Of a stretch of DNA of 64,000 nt, positions 1 to 12,134 are shown piece after piece. Numbering within the stretch: the first letter of the stretch is position 1; each line of letters opens with the position of its first letter. Below the pieces are notes generated by a model. The model did no database searches, had not been told where the DNA came from, and worked only from the letters and a program-made list of their open reading frames with translations. The DNA is from Rhyzopertha dominica (lineage: Eukaryota > Arthropoda > Insecta > Coleoptera > Bostrichidae). The translations under genes and the position numbers were made by a program. The stretch covers positions 15,066,001-15,130,000 of the forward strand of contig QCXZ01000137.1 in the NCBI GenBank assembly GCA_025024175.1, given 5' to 3'.

Positions 1-683
1 CGTTTATAAAATTGGTTTATTTTCTGTTCAAAATCTTTTTGCATGCAATAAAAAAAGTTTTTCATAACAGTGGCTTTGTGCACCTTTCTCTGATGACTGT
101 AGTTAAAATATAAATACATTAAGACCAATAAAAAACAGTCATCTATTTTATTGCTGAATACTTTCATACTTCTTTGAAATGGCACATTGAGCAACTAACT
201 AGTTGTGATATCGGTGAATGAAAAACTATATTGTATAAGCTTTTAAGGGCCTTTGTTCTCGTTTCATAATTTTATTTTTTAGCAAGTACTTTACATTCAT
301 TTTCTTTTGCAAAATTTGGTTTTGTAAATTTAATCAGTAAAATGATTTTTTTTCAGTGAAGTCTACCTATCTATATATTTTTACTTCCATTTATTAATAC
401 AATTCAGTTTGTTGATTACATTAATATATAAGTTAAACAATTTGTTTTTGATAAATTTTGTTTTTTACCACATCTATTGATGGATTTCCAAATAAAAACA
501 ATTTTAATGAAGTATCTAAAAATGTACTTTATCTTATATTCCATTCAAATAATCCAGGATAAAATGGTCTACCCTGAATAATACAGTTAAAACGCACTTT
601 ATCTTTCAAAATTTATAAGTAATTATTTACATTTAATATGTTTAGTGTCTTACACACAAAGTAGTCTATACTGTTTTACTTAC
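1..683 (-). other. Ppat intron 3, 5' part
   Basis: AT-rich sequence after the exon 3 donor. I looked on the minus strand for the next Ppat exon (the segment that usually contains VSSESC) and did not find it. Nothing else is recognisable. Confidence 0.75.
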
Positions 684-930
684 GTTCATTAAACGGTAAA
701 ATTTTTCCAAGGCAAAGTGGACGATTACCATATGGATCTCGAACTGCATAAATTTTATTTTTTAACATAATTACAAGTGAATAACTCAAAGGGGCAAGTT
801 GCATTAGATGTTTTATCCTGGCTGGCCAATCAGGACCATTATTTTCACCTTCCGGTGGGTTTAAGCATAAAGCTTGTGTTATAAGTTCGCTATCTGAATG
901 TGTAGAAAGTCCAACCCCTCTTGCTAATAC
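684..930 (-). CDS. Ppat: Ppat coding exon 3
   Basis: Starts after the acceptor GTCTTTCCAG with [16 protein letters not shown], continuous with exon 2. It includes [15 protein letters not shown] and ends in phase 1 at the donor GTAAGT. The next exon lies outside the window. Confidence 0.93.
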
Positions 931-3469
931 CTGGAAAGACACACAATGTAAGCAAAGTACAATATTTTTCATGAAACTTATTTACAGTAGTGGATGGTAT
1001 AACATTATTTAAATTATGGCTTTAAATAGACATATTTGTAAACCTCTTAAATAAAATTTTGAAACCTTTAAACATTTTTTTAATCTTCGAAAGCGAAAAC
1101 TATAATAACAGCTGCCTTATACTGTTTTATCTAAAAGTTGTCATAAGTAGCAAAAAGTTTGGTCAACCCTGATGTACATTAAATTAACATCATTTAGTAA
1201 AATGAGTAGTCATTGAATTAACAGTCTTATTTCTTAAAAAAACAAAGATATTGGTAGCTCTCCAACTAAATTTTGTAGAAAAATATGACTGTGGTGATCA
1301 AAAGTTTGGCCACCCCCGATCTAGACAATAGTAATCACAGAAGACTTGAAAACCCGATACAGACAAACTATTTAAGATTTGTAATAGAGAAAAACATGAA
1401 ATTCATTGCTTGAATTGTTAAAATTAAAAAGCTAAGTTGAATTTATGATGGATTCATAGCTAGGGACTTATGATAACAAATATGCTGTCAGCATGCAGAC
1501 TGATGATGTTTCTTCAAATTACATGTCTGTCACTTCCAAATTTATTACTGTTTAGTTTACCAAATGCCTAAATGTAACATCGATGTTTACTTATCTAATC
1601 AAGGCACTCACTGATCTTTAAATAATAATAAATAATTAAAGATGAAGTGCTAATATATTGTAGCTAACTACTGTCTTGAAACCCTTGCTTAGATATCATA
1701 CCAGAGAAGCTGATATATTTCTTTAAAGTAATAAATGTATTATTTTTCAAACTGAACTGTGAACCAAAGTAACCTTATTAATGCATTGGTGAAATATTTG
1801 CAATAATTATTAAGTAAAATATGATTATTTATTAACCCAAAACATTAGAATCTGCATATATTATGTTGTTATCAGTCTGTCTTATTTTTCTACTTAGCTT
1901 TATTTGTAAGCTAGAAATTATTAGGACTTAAAGCAGCAAATGGCCTGAAATAGATGTTAAAATATTATCCCATAGCATTTTCTGTTTTGCAGTATGCATA
2001 CACAAAGGAAATTTTACATAATTTTAAAAATAGTATCAAATGTTAACTGAATTTTTTAGATACCAAAATACAACAAAAAATCTATATGAATTGTAAAATG
2101 CTTTGTTTTTTATATGCAAAGTGTGAAAATTTAGTTGCTGATGTTTCTAATTCCCAAACTTGCAGAGTGAAATTACTAAAATTTGGTACAATCACTAATT
2201 AATTTTTATGGTCTTTTTGTGATGAACACAATTTTTACTTGCTATATTGCATATCAAAGCCATATATTGTTCTATTATTGTAATTTAAAAATACCACCAA
2301 TCAGATCACCAAAACAAGTCCAAAGTTAAAACTATAAAATTACTAATAAAAGATTCCTGGAAACTCAGCACAGATGTAGTTCTATTTATAAGTAAACAAT
2401 TCACATGAATACCAATTTCTTTGCATAGTGATATAATAATACTGCCAACGTTGCATCAGCATTCTGAATTGTAATCCAATGAAAAATACATTGGTAAAAT
2501 ATTCTGTTCAGCAAATAAAATTGATTATTTGTCAGCCTTTTGTCAACTTCTTGCTATCAATTTGCTGAACTTCTACATACCTAAGAAATATGAAAAACAT
2601 GTTTGTCAAGCAAATGGAAAATTACATATCATAGGAGGTATGAACAAATATATATCACNAGTAACATTGTTTGATCACAGATGTAGTTAAATGTGGAATA
2701 AACAATCTATGTACTCCACTTAACAGTATTTAGAATTTTTATAGGTAAATCATATAAATGTAATTAACAGATTTCAAAGACAAACCTACCATTTTTCGTA
2801 GACTGTCACAGTTAACAAGTTCTCCGTTGTGTGCTACAGCTAAGGCCCCATGTGCAGTATGAACAACGAATGGTTGACAGTTAACTTCTTCAGAAGCCGC
2901 GCTTGTAGAATACCTTGTGTGTCCTATACCGATGCTTCCTCTAAGTCTTCTAATGGCCTCATCATTAAATATATTATTTATCATCCCCATGCCTTTTACA
3001 ACATTGAATGATTTTGCACATTTTCCCTCACTTGTAACAATACCTGCTGATTCCTGACCTCTGGAAATAAAAAAAGTGATTGAAATTATAATTAAGCCTT
3101 CGTCACGATATGAAATTATATTTTTAAGGAAATATATGTGAAATTTTCAGAAGCTGAATCAGCAAGAGCAATGTTTCAGCAGATAAAAAAAACTGCATAA
3201 AGTCATAAAATGGACTAAGACTTCTTTATTAATGCACAGTCCTATTACCTGTGCTGAAGGGCTACAAGCCCCCAGCAAATTATTTGGGATATTTCTAATT
3301 GTGTGGGCCATTCTCCTGTTCCTATTGCCCCAAATACTCCACATTCATGAGTTAGTCCTGAACTAACTGCCCCTCTTCCCAATCTTTTATTAATGGCATG
3401 CTTTTCTACTTCACACATGCACGAGTTTTCACAGTCTATCTTTGAACCCTCTGCCACGTTGACACTCAT
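684..3469 (-). CDS. Ppat: Ppat (amidophosphoribosyltransferase), N-terminal part, three exons; gene continues past left edge
   Basis: Catalyses the first committed step of de novo purine synthesis in the cytosol, PRPP plus glutamine to 5-phosphoribosylamine. Exons are 3469-3249, 3060-2790 and 930-684, with GT/AG ends and a continuous frame, giving 246 codons here. The class II glutamine amidotransferase domain is visible: nucleophile Cys43 in THECGVFG after a 42-residue propeptide-like leader, then [15 protein letters not shown] and AHNGELVN, then [12 protein letters not shown]. The phosphoribosyltransferase half should be encoded left of position 1; I found none of it in 1-683. The start at 3469 is the first Met of the frame. 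A possible splice acceptor 7 bp upstream (AG at 3478-3477) suggests a 5' UTR intron. It faces Paics head to head. Exon boundaries are inferred by eye. Confidence 0.95.
931..2789 (-). other. Ppat intron 2
   Basis: A 1,859 bp AT-rich intron between matching GT and AG sites. I see no exon-like or transposon-like sequence in it. It contains one N at 2659. Confidence 0.85.
2790..3060 (-). CDS. Ppat: Ppat coding exon 2
   Basis: Starts after the acceptor TTATTTCCAG and restores the Arg codon to read RGQESAGI. It carries GHTRYST and AHNGELVN, the glutamine-binding region of class II amidotransferases. It ends after LRKM at the donor GTAGGT in phase 0. Confidence 0.93.
3249..3469 (-). CDS. Ppat: Ppat coding exon 1
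   Basis: Encodes the leader and the start of the amidotransferase domain, including the Cys43 nucleophile in THECGVFG. It ends in phase 2 after CAC AG, followed by the donor GTAATA. The leader of about 42 residues is longer than the short vertebrate propeptide. Confidence 0.93.
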
Positions 3470-4304
3470 TATCGAACTGTAACGGAGAAAATGATAGAAT
3501 CCTCTAATATACTAAGTGGTATGGAGTAACAATAAACATTAAGTGATAAAAATTTTGAAGCAAAAAACATCTTGCTCAATTATTACAGATGCGAGCGGGA
3601 TTCAAAACATTATAACAGTTGTGATAACCTTTGAGTTTCATTTACAAGAGTTGTGAAATTATATATTTCAAATGACATGAAGCAGTTGAAGAGTGGTAAA
3701 ATTATAAATCATAAACCCATTTAATTTTAACATACCTGTTCCACCTCTATCTAGGTACCTAATGTTCTGTATACACTCTGTATCTAATTAAACTTTTTTT
3801 GGTACTTCGAACTTTGTTTTTTCGCTATGCTGATACGGGAAATCCCGATATAGTTTTAATTTTGAATTTGAACCCACGTGCGCAACAGTACTGCGATCGC
3901 TAGCTTTAAAAGTAAATTACCTACCTTCTTAGATTATTAATTTGTATATACTATCCCTTCCCCTAAAATAGAAATAACTAAAATGAAACATAAAATAACA
4001 TTCATGTTATCGTATTGTGTCAGAACATATTTAAAAAGGCAGCATTTCATAATAATATTTTATCACGATTTAAAGCTTTATTTGTCGCTATGAGTTTTTT
4101 TGCAATTCTGGAAAACAAAAACAATTTCCATGTGGGCGCATGCGTTTATTGTTGAAAAAGGACAGCCAAAGAAATAAGGTTAGGTGTTGGAGTGCAACGT
4201 GCGAAGTTGCTGATAATATAAAGCCATTTCAAAAGCAGTAAACAATTAAATTTTTCCATTATCATTGAACTGACCACTGTGGGTGACGGTGTTCGTTTAC
4301 CAAG
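3470..4304. promoter_or_regulatory. Bidirectional Ppat/Paics promoter region
   Basis: The 835 bp between the two start codons must hold both promoters. Visible: a canonical E-box CACGTG at 3875-3880, which runs into TGCGCAAC; a GCGATCGC palindrome at 3894-3901; and the NRF-1-like palindrome GCGCATGCG at 4136-4144. No clear TATA box faces either gene, as expected for housekeeping promoters. In the human GPAT-AIRC locus the two genes share a divergent promoter with NRF-1 sites, and E-box/Myc control of purine genes is known. Use of these motifs here is inference. The transcription starts cannot be placed. Confidence 0.65.
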
Positions 4305-4323
4305 ATGGTAGTGCCCAAAAAAA
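4305..4323 (+). CDS. Paics: Paics coding exon 1 (microexon)
   Basis: Nineteen coding bases, MVVPKK plus one base, then the donor GTAAGT. It was found by extending exon 2 upstream: exon 2 has no Met before the conserved [12 protein letters not shown] and is preceded by the acceptor TTTTCAG. Confidence 0.85.
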
Positions 4324-7300
4324 GTAAGTGAATCAAAAATTGTTAGGTTAGAAGCAACAAGTGGTTACCACCTGATTTGTTTTCAGTTGGAGAATTTGAG
4401 TTAGGCAAGCTTATAATTGAAGGAAAAACAAAACAAGTCTTCGATTTGCCAGCTCTACCTGGTAATGCGTTGCTTCTGAGTAAAGATCGCATAACTGCAG
4501 GTGATGGGGTGAAGGCGCACGATCTTGCGGGCAAAGCTGCCATATCAAACAAAACCAATGCTAAAGTGTTTGAGATTTTGAATTCAGTTGGTGAGTATTC
4601 TGAATAATCATACATATAACAGGATAATTATTTCTAACATCTATACAGGTATTAAGACAGCCTTTGTGAAAACTGCAAGTGAAACATCGTTCATTTCGAA
4701 AAAATGCCAGATGATCCCCATCGAATGGGTAACGCGTCGTTTAGCAACAGGTTCCTTTTTGAAACGAAATCCTGGTGTCCTGGAAGGTTATCGCTTCTAT
4801 CCACCAAAGCATGAAACATTTTTCAAAGATGATGCAAATCACGACCCCCAGTGGTCTACAGAGCAGATAATATCGGCAGAGTTTAAGTTCAATGGGGTCA
4901 CAATCGGTAAGAATGTTTTTTTGTTGATTTGTAAATGGGACATTTATCTAAATGGAATTTTACTACAGTAAATAAGATATTTTGTGATGAATTGCATCAC
5001 TTGCTTACAGATGAAGAAGGGTATCTATAAATAGACAATCTTATTTTCTTTGTAATGAATTTTACAGATAGTTTTCTTTTTTGTGTAAATAGTGGAAATT
5101 TATATTGTAGACGGAAGCCATAGAAACTTCCATTGTTTTATTTCTCGAAATATAGTATTTGCATTTGAAGTATGAAGATATGTTTATACATCTGAACTTT
5201 AGACTAAAATAAGAGCAAAATACTAAATTAACATAGATTTTAAATGTTACTTTCATTTTCGTGTATGCAGTACCCTAAACTTTTTGGGTCGAAAAAAGTA
5301 TAAAAATGATGAAAATACATCTCAAATTGATGTTTAAATTAAATTTCTTGCTTAATTGTTTTGGAACATATAATTTTGACTGAAGAAATTAAATACATAT
5401 AACAGTAATAGTCCAGACAAATAGAGGTTCCTTAGGGGTCAATTTTGGAATGNAAGATAAGAAGCTACAAATTCTTATATGCCTTTATTTTGACAAAAAG
5501 AAATATCGTATGTATGTCTTAAGGTATTCCAGGTGAAAAGTTGCAAAAGTTCCAGCCTTCGTCAGGGCTTTTCTGTAAGTTTATTTATGAACCAATTAAA
5601 AGACGCAAAATTGTTTAGCTACTTTCAAAACTTTGAGATTAATTGTTGAAGATAGCTGTATACCTCATTGAACCCTTGAATCCTCCATAAATAACAACTA
5701 TGCCCTATAATTTTTCATCAATCAGTCTGTTCTTCGTTTGAATGTGCTTTTTTAAAATATATGAAACGCTTACTCATTTAATAATACTTCTTTTCTATAA
5801 ATAATAAAATAATTTAGTGAAATATTTTAAATATATTTTAGTTATATTCTTATTTATGATAATTATGTTTTAAGTAGGAAAGAATTTAAGTATTATTCTG
5901 TAAAATTTATAAACCCTTGAGCACTTATTATAGAGAAATATACTGGAAGATGCTGAAATATGGATCCTTATAATATGACCTTTTCTATTTATAGTAAGCC
6001 TGACAAAAATGTTTTATTGTATATTTATTAATATAAAATTATATATTTTAAATGACCTTGAATCATGTCATATATGCTAAGTGCTTAAGGCAGAATTTGT
6101 AGACAATTTAATGCTGTACAACTTGTGCAAAAATGCAAATACAAATTAAAGCACTGGAAGCAAGATATTTACAAGAAATTGATTTTTGCCACTATTGACC
6201 TTGAGGATCTAGACATGCACACAATATTCTTTTCTACTTTAGAACCGACAATAATAAAGGTTTATACAATTTTATAGCTTCTTACCTTTCATTCTGATGT
6301 GAAACCCATAAAGTGACTGGAATATAACAAAATTTGAAAGGTCATAAAAGAGGTTGCTTCTATGTGGACAGGGCTTAATAGTCTTGGAGCTAACAAAATA
6401 ATGTACAATCTCTCTTAAACATAAGTAATCCCTAAAAATTGTTTAACAAAAAGCAATGAAAAAGAATATTTTAGCGAGCGAGAATCTAACTCTCTCTGGC
6501 AACCATATACTCTTTGATCTCGCTTGCTTGATAACATCATCTCTTCTAGTCCTTTTTACCCATAAGTTGGTGATTCAAAGGTGGAAATAAAACAATGTCA
6601 CATAATATAGAAATACACATGTTATTTACCCATTGCATTATAAAAAAGATAAAATTTCAGTTTTAAATCATTCAGCTTTGCATCTAATGACTGTAACAAT
6701 AAATAATAAAAATACAGACATTCTAACTTCAAATTCTTCGTTAGCGAATCATATAATCATGTAAACATTCTTCCATTTTGGACAATTTGACAAGTTTAGA
6801 TTTTTTAAGGAATCAACAAAATTTTAGAGATATACAAAATTTTAAATGACCAAAATTGGACATTTCTAAATGATTCTTACAGTTTCAGTTGTCCCATTCT
6901 AAATTTTTTATTTGAACACTAATTTTGATGTTGCTGGTCTGAAAATTGCTCTACCTGTTAAGAGGGGCATTTACTTGGAGCGATCGGGCAGAAATGTAAA
7001 CTATGCAACCCGTATTACCAGCGGGACATGGGACGTAAGAGGGTAGCCGACAGGTTGAAATCACGCAAAGATAGTACGAGCAACAGACGGGCTAAACTAA
7101 TATTTGGAAAATTGCTGACTGTAGTGTGTGCATAAAAAAAGTAAGCATGATATTAGCAACTTACTATGATATTATACCAGGTTATTCAAAATCTGGAATA
7201 ACCCATTTATTTCTGTAAATATGAACTATATAACATTTCATTCTAACTGCATGTCGACTATGATTTCTGGAGGAACTTTTATAATAATTTTCCTTCCGCC

Positions 7301-9203
7301 TCTCCATTGCTTCGGCAGATAGTAAATTAATGTGAAAGAGCTTTTAACATTAAACTTGTCACGTGTATTTAGACATACAATCTTAGAAATCCAGTCATAT
7401 CGGAATAGATCGTATACCGCTCAATCATTCCCGACAGGTTTGTATCTTAGCCTCACTGTTCACTGGATACCACGCAACGCACCTGGTGGGGATGGGCATT
7501 CGCATTCCGCGCTCGTAACGGACTCGTGCGAAAGGGTTTACGGTTTTAGATTTTTTGAATGTTTTTACTCATTTATCGTGCTCATGTTTTTGGTTGTGTA
7601 CAAAGAAATATGTAGCTACAACGTGGAGTTCGAATTTTTCGTTTATGTGCCTTAGTTTTCGAGAAACAGCTCGCCAGAAATACGCATTTTTAAGCAAAAT
7701 ATAACAACAAATATTTACATTACCCCGTACCAATTTCAGAAAAAACTCGAACTCTACGTTGTAGCTACATCGTTTGTCATTGCCATGTCGAAATTAAACT
7801 TCGAAAATGTTTCGAATAACTCCGTAAAATGTAAAACGGTAGGTGCTTAAAATGACCCGCTTCGCTCTAGGTAAACGCCCCTCGTAATAAAATATTGTGA
7901 TTAAACTTGGCGAGGCTTATTTAACAAGAACAAAACTGTATGGTGCAAAAAATTATGTTTTAAATTTCTTGTTAATTGTTAATAACTTTTATTGTTGAAA
8001 CACACCATCTGATGGGTTGTTAATAATTTATGTTGTTCTAAGGACCCATATGTGCCTTTACTCAGTAGTCTCTTTCGCCAACATTTTCGGATCAAAGGTG
8101 GCCATGGTTTGCATAATAGTATAGTATAGATACATAATAAGTGAGACCTGGGTTTGCAATACGAGGGATACTTTTGTTTTTAATTCACTGTTATTTATGT
8201 CTAATATTGATATGTGATTCTGCATTTAACAGTTTTTTAGCTTATTGCTTTTTCAACTTTTTCGTATCAGATATTCAGAGATTCTTTTAGTCATTCTTTT
8301 TGATAAATCGAAATTTTGTTGCTGAATACTAAGAGTAAAAAACTTTCAGGTCAGACCGAAGTAGATATTATGGTGAGAACGAGCATACTGGTCTTTGAAG
8401 TACTGGAAAAGGTGTGGGCCACACGAAACTGTGCTCTGATAGACATGAAGATAGAGTTTGGTGTTGATGAAGAAGGTAAAAACTACCTACAGTGATGCAA
8501 AGCCACCCTATACTACAATTCTACTATTTCAGGTACAATATTATTAGCAGACATAATTGACTCCGACAGCTGGCGTCTATGGCCATCTGGAGATAAAAGG
8601 TTAATGGTGGATAAACAAGTTTACCGTAACCTATCCTCTGTAACTGATTCCGACTTGGATGTGGTCAAAAGGAACTTCCAGTGGGTTTCCGATCAACTTG
8701 AACACCTAACGCAACCAAACGATCATCTTATAGTTATCTTAATGGGAAGTCCTTCTGATAAAACACACTGTGAAGCAATTGAGATTTATTGTCAGAAATT
8801 AGGCCTTCGAACGGAAACACGAATCACATCTGCACATAAGGGAACAGAGGAAACGTTAAGGATTGTTCGTTATTACGAGTCCCTTCCTTTAAAGATCGTC
8901 TTTATAGCAGTCGCTGGTCGTTCAAATGGTTTGGGTCCTGTTGTTTCAGGAAACACCAGTTACCCTGTGATCAACTGTCCTCCTGTCAAATCAGACAATG
9001 TTGATCGTGACATTTGGTCAAGTTTGAGCGTGCCTTCAGGACTGGGTTGCAGCACTGTTATCTATCCGGAAACTGCTGCTTTGAATGCTGCACAGATGAT
9101 GGGACTGACTGACTACATTATTTGGGGTAGGCTGCGTGCCAGACAGTTAGATAATTTTATCTCTTTAAAGTATGCAGATGAAACACTGCAGAATTCTGTC
9201 TAG
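4305..9203 (+). CDS. Paics: Paics, bifunctional SAICAR synthetase / AIR carboxylase, five exons, complete
   Basis: Converts AIR to CAIR and then, with ATP and aspartate, to SAICAR (steps 6 and 7 of purine synthesis, cytosol). Exons 4305-4323, 4387-4590, 4649-4906, 8350-8475 and 8533-9203 join with GT/AG sites, every junction in phase 1, to give 425 codons, the same as the human enzyme. The SAICAR synthetase half shows [22 protein letters not shown] (residues 97-105), [25 protein letters not shown] (132-144), GQTEVDIM and [17 protein letters not shown] (207-223). The PurE half shows [12 protein letters not shown] (from 272), SAHKG (302-306) and [12 protein letters not shown] (328-339). The start is the ATG at 4305 in CAAGATGG; exon 1 encodes only MVVPKK. 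The stop is TAG at 9201. Confidence 0.97.
4387..4590 (+). CDS. Paics: Paics coding exon 2
   Basis: Encodes the ATP-binding start of SAICAR synthetase, including [24 protein letters not shown] and [16 protein letters not shown]. Acceptor TTTTCAG, donor GTGAGT. Confidence 0.95.
4649..4906 (+). CDS. Paics: Paics coding exon 3
   Basis: Encodes [16 protein letters not shown], the [18 protein letters not shown] signature and [13 protein letters not shown]. Acceptor TATACAG, donor GTAAGA. Confidence 0.96.
4907..8349 (+). other. Paics intron 3, holding a foldback element
   Basis: A 3,443 bp intron with intact splice sites. Apart from the inverted-repeat element at 6962-7883 it is plain AT-rich sequence; I see no exon between PAICS residues 160 and 161. 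Confidence 0.85.
6962..7883. mobile_element. Foldback / MITE-like element in Paics intron 3
   Basis: The left end GAGGGGCATTTACTTGGAGC (6962-6981) and the inverted right end GAGGGGCGTTTACCTAGAGC (7883-7864) agree at 17 of 20 bases. An internal inverted pair of about 30 bp, around TGTAGCTACAACGTGGAG (7611-7640) and its near-complement (about 7740-7770), supports a foldback. GC content is higher than in the surrounding intron. The target duplication is unclear and no transposase is encoded, so the superfamily is unknown. The open frame at 7332-7655 lies inside it and looks non-coding. Confidence 0.6.
8350..8475 (+). CDS. Paics: Paics coding exon 4
   Basis: Too short for a simple ORF search but required by homology. 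It encodes [20 protein letters not shown] and then [15 protein letters not shown], preceded by the acceptor ACTTTCAG and followed by the donor GTAAAA. Phase 1 at both ends fits exons 3 and 5. Confidence 0.95.
8533..9203 (+). CDS. Paics: Paics coding exon 5
   Basis: Encodes residues 203-425: the end of SAICAR synthetase ([17 protein letters not shown]) and the whole PurE-like AIR carboxylase domain. Acceptor CTATTTCAG. The stop TAG is followed 138 bp later by a polyadenylation signal. Confidence 0.97.
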
Positions 9204-9341
9204 AATGCCTATGCATACCTTGATTTTGTTACTTCCACCAAAATCTTGTATTGAATAGCATTGATTAACGAGCTTGAAAACTATTTTTTTTGTACAAAAT
9301 GATTTGTTACTTTTGTTATTTGCCATATTATATTTTTTTTA

Positions 9342-9347
9342 AATAAA
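9342..9347 (+). terminator. Paics polyadenylation signal AATAAA
   Basis: Canonical AATAAA about 140 bp after the Paics stop codon, followed by a T-rich stretch at 9363-9385. It gives a 3' UTR of roughly 160 bp. Confidence 0.75.
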
Positions 9348-9383
9348 AAAGGTCCCTCATGTTGTTATTTTTTTAATTATATT

Positions 9384-9900
9384 TATACAGGGTGTGGCAA
9401 CAAGGATGGTTAAATAACTACCCATGGATTATTTTGTCTTATAAAAGTATAAATAATTAGAGATGACAGCACAGTATAAGTACGAACTCTTCCTTTATAC
9501 AGGGTGATTCGCATAAGCACCAATACAAAGCAGGAGCATGTAGGGGGAGTCCAAAATGTTGTGATTTAAAGCAACTTACCTATATACTAAGTTGCACCCC
9601 TGAGAAGTTACAGGCATTCGAAGTGGGGTTTCAAATGTCGAAAAAAAATCAATATCTCACTTATACTTGAACTTGGAACATGTGAGTGTACCAAGGGCAG
9701 TATTCAAAAGTTGTCATTTAAACACATTTAAATTCTTTCCATATTTGTAATAAATCCTCAAAATTAAATATTCTAGAAATTCTTGAAATATACAAAATTA
9801 TAGATAACGGTAATTTTACAAGCTTGTAGGCGGTCACTCCACTTTTGTGGGAAGTTAGATAAGGTTCTTAGGTTTATACCTTACAAAATTCTGTAGTTTG
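9384..9900 (+). repeat. Two tandem tacagggtg transposon ends
   Basis: TTATACAGGGTG occurs at about 9385 and again at about 9498, followed by different sequence each time. The same terminal motif begins the foldbacks at 23245 and 32941 and recurs at 62835 and 63693. It is a common terminal sequence of insect DNA transposons. No matching inverted end (CACCCTGTA) appears within several kb, so these are truncated or solo ends. The right boundary is arbitrary. Confidence 0.5.
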
Positions 9901-10987
9901 TGGGAATATTCAATAGATGATGCAATATCATTACAGTTAAACAAGTGGTTTGATTAGGTTGTTATACTTTAGCTAATATTTATGCTATTAAGCATTAGGG
10001 TGTGCATTTGCAGGTTTTTTTATAGGTTTGTGCCACAAATAACTGTACTAAGGATGCCGAACAAACGATTGTTCGCTAGCGTCCCTGTTTTTGCAGGCGA
10101 ATTTAATCTTTTACGGGTTTCCAATAGGTGGCGCCCCATGTCAAGTGTATAATTTTTGAGTAAATTAAGCACAATATGACACAATTTCTTTTCTACTGGG
10201 TAAACGTTAAGTTTTATTTGCATTTCGAGTTATAAAACTACAAATACCAACCATTCAGTTTATCACCATGAGTATAAAATTACCGTATAAGGTATAATAA
10301 CGACGCCTATCGTAATATAACAATTAAGAAGCTATGTACTACCGCACATTTATATTTGTTTTTCCACTACTAGCTATGAAGTTGACAATTATTGTGTCTC
10401 CTAGCCAACTGAAAAGTTGAATTTCTCTAGTAGCGGTTAATAATTTTTTCTATTATTAACCCAGGTTAATAAAGAACAAATTCAAATGTTTTGTAAATCC
10501 AGAGATAGTTGTTTAACGAAAACTTGTGCAACATTATCTTGTATACCCAGGATAGGGGATAGGTCTTTAACGTATTTGCTGCTTGAAATTACCTAACACG
10601 ATAAAATCATTTGAATAAAAATGCCATTAATTAATCAATAAATGACTGATGACATCCCGAATGACGGAATACGGGAGCCGGAGCTGGATTATGTTAGAGG
10701 GCTACTGAAACAACAAAACTTTCATTAAACAAGTACTAATAAAATAAACACAAATTATTGTTCCCCGAAGTTAATTTTTACATATCCATATTAAAAAAAA
10801 TACCCAAACACAATAATTACAAACGTGTGAAAATAAGTTTTATTAGTGGAGATGTCAATCTGCATCAGACTGCTTGATTTTTTGTTTTATTTGTGGAAAG
10901 GCGAATTTGCATTCATGTGCTACTTGATTTTTACACGATAATCTTTTATTTTTATCTTTTGACTTAAATTTGGCTAGTAGTGCAAAA
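9901..10987. other. Intergenic, nothing recognised
   Basis: AT-rich sequence with scattered short frames on both strands, none showing conserved protein motifs. It may include a decayed continuation of the transposon end at 9498. Confidence 0.6.
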
Positions 10988-11088
10988 ATAGTATATGCAC
11001 CACGGTGGGGAAGACATTTATAGGCCTCGCACCTTGGTGCTCGGTCAATAATAATAGTCTTCGCCCCCTTGGTGTATAATTATACTAT
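10988..11088. repeat. Imperfect hairpin element
   Basis: ATAGTATATGCACCACGGTG followed by GGGAAGAC (10988-11015) is an imperfect inverted match to 11057-11088, and the loop holds a smaller hairpin, GCACCTTGGTGC. It is about 100 bp and non-coding. It could be a short MITE or the end of one. Confidence 0.5.
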
Positions 11089-12134
11089 TGTCTGCTCTAA
11101 GCCACCTTAAATTTCGCCAAATCGAATGTTAAACAACGAATTTAGCAAAGCTCAAAAACACTTAAAAAGTGTAGGCTTCTCACAATAATGGCCGTAGATT
11201 TGTTTAAACGTTTATTAACTAAATAACTTAAGGTTGGGGTATCGCCGTAAGCTAATACATGGGCGACATACACCGCTACAAAACGGGAAATGTAAAAAAT
11301 TACTCACTCTCTTAGAAATACGAAGTGATCCTTAACAATAAGAAGAATTGATGCTTCGCGTGTGCTATTTGTTAAGTTCATAATTGCTATATATTTAATA
11401 TAGTAACAGCGTAAATATTGCGTAAAATTTTACCTATGGCGGGAACACTTGCTTGTCGATTACTTTGAATTCTGATGTACTATTCAAAAGAAGTTTTAGC
11501 ATACGAAAATGCCCAATTCCTTACCTTTATATTGGTTCCTATTTCGTTACAGACTATACGGTATTTTTTTAGATTTCCTGTTTTGAAGGAAGTCATTTAT
11601 CACCAAATCGGCAATGTCAATAAGGTCGATATTCCCTACGAATTTAAGATGGAAATTGGCAGATCACAATAAAATCGCGTCTTCGCTAAAGCGGTATAGT
11701 TCAGACGTAGTCCAGTAAAACATTGATAGATGGTGGTGTAAGAGATTAGGTTGTTGCATGTGCTAAGGAGGGAAGAGTGCCGTACGACCTTTGACCTTTG
11801 ACTATTAAATATAAATTCAGGTTCAGGTGAACAGTAACAGTAATCGTTTATGTATTATGTATGTACTATTTTAATCTGTTAGGCCCTATAGGTACTTTAA
11901 ACATGTAATTAAAAAATGGTAAAGTTAAAGGCAGGAATGTATTTGTTTTCATATTTTTAATTTCTGCAAATTGTTACCCCGCTTTTGGCGTGTGAGAAGA
12001 TTCTGTACATCTGTAGCATCGAATTTGCGTTCCAAAATGCACGGAACATTAACCAAGGTCAAGACGCTGAGCGTCTGCATGCCACTAATAACTTAGATTA
12101 GTAGGTACAACAGGGGTGTAGTGTTGCAGTAAAA
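11089..12134. other. Intergenic, nothing recognised
   Basis: No conserved coding motif, TIR or LTR found. The 65-residue open frame at 11475-11672 has no family signature. Confidence 0.55.

Noticed and set aside
4343..4615. 90-residue minus-strand frame over Paics exon 2
   Set aside because: Antisense shadow of a well-supported exon.
7332..7655. 107-residue plus-strand frame in Paics intron 3
   Set aside because: Falls inside a foldback element, has no domain, and the intron boundaries around it are clear.
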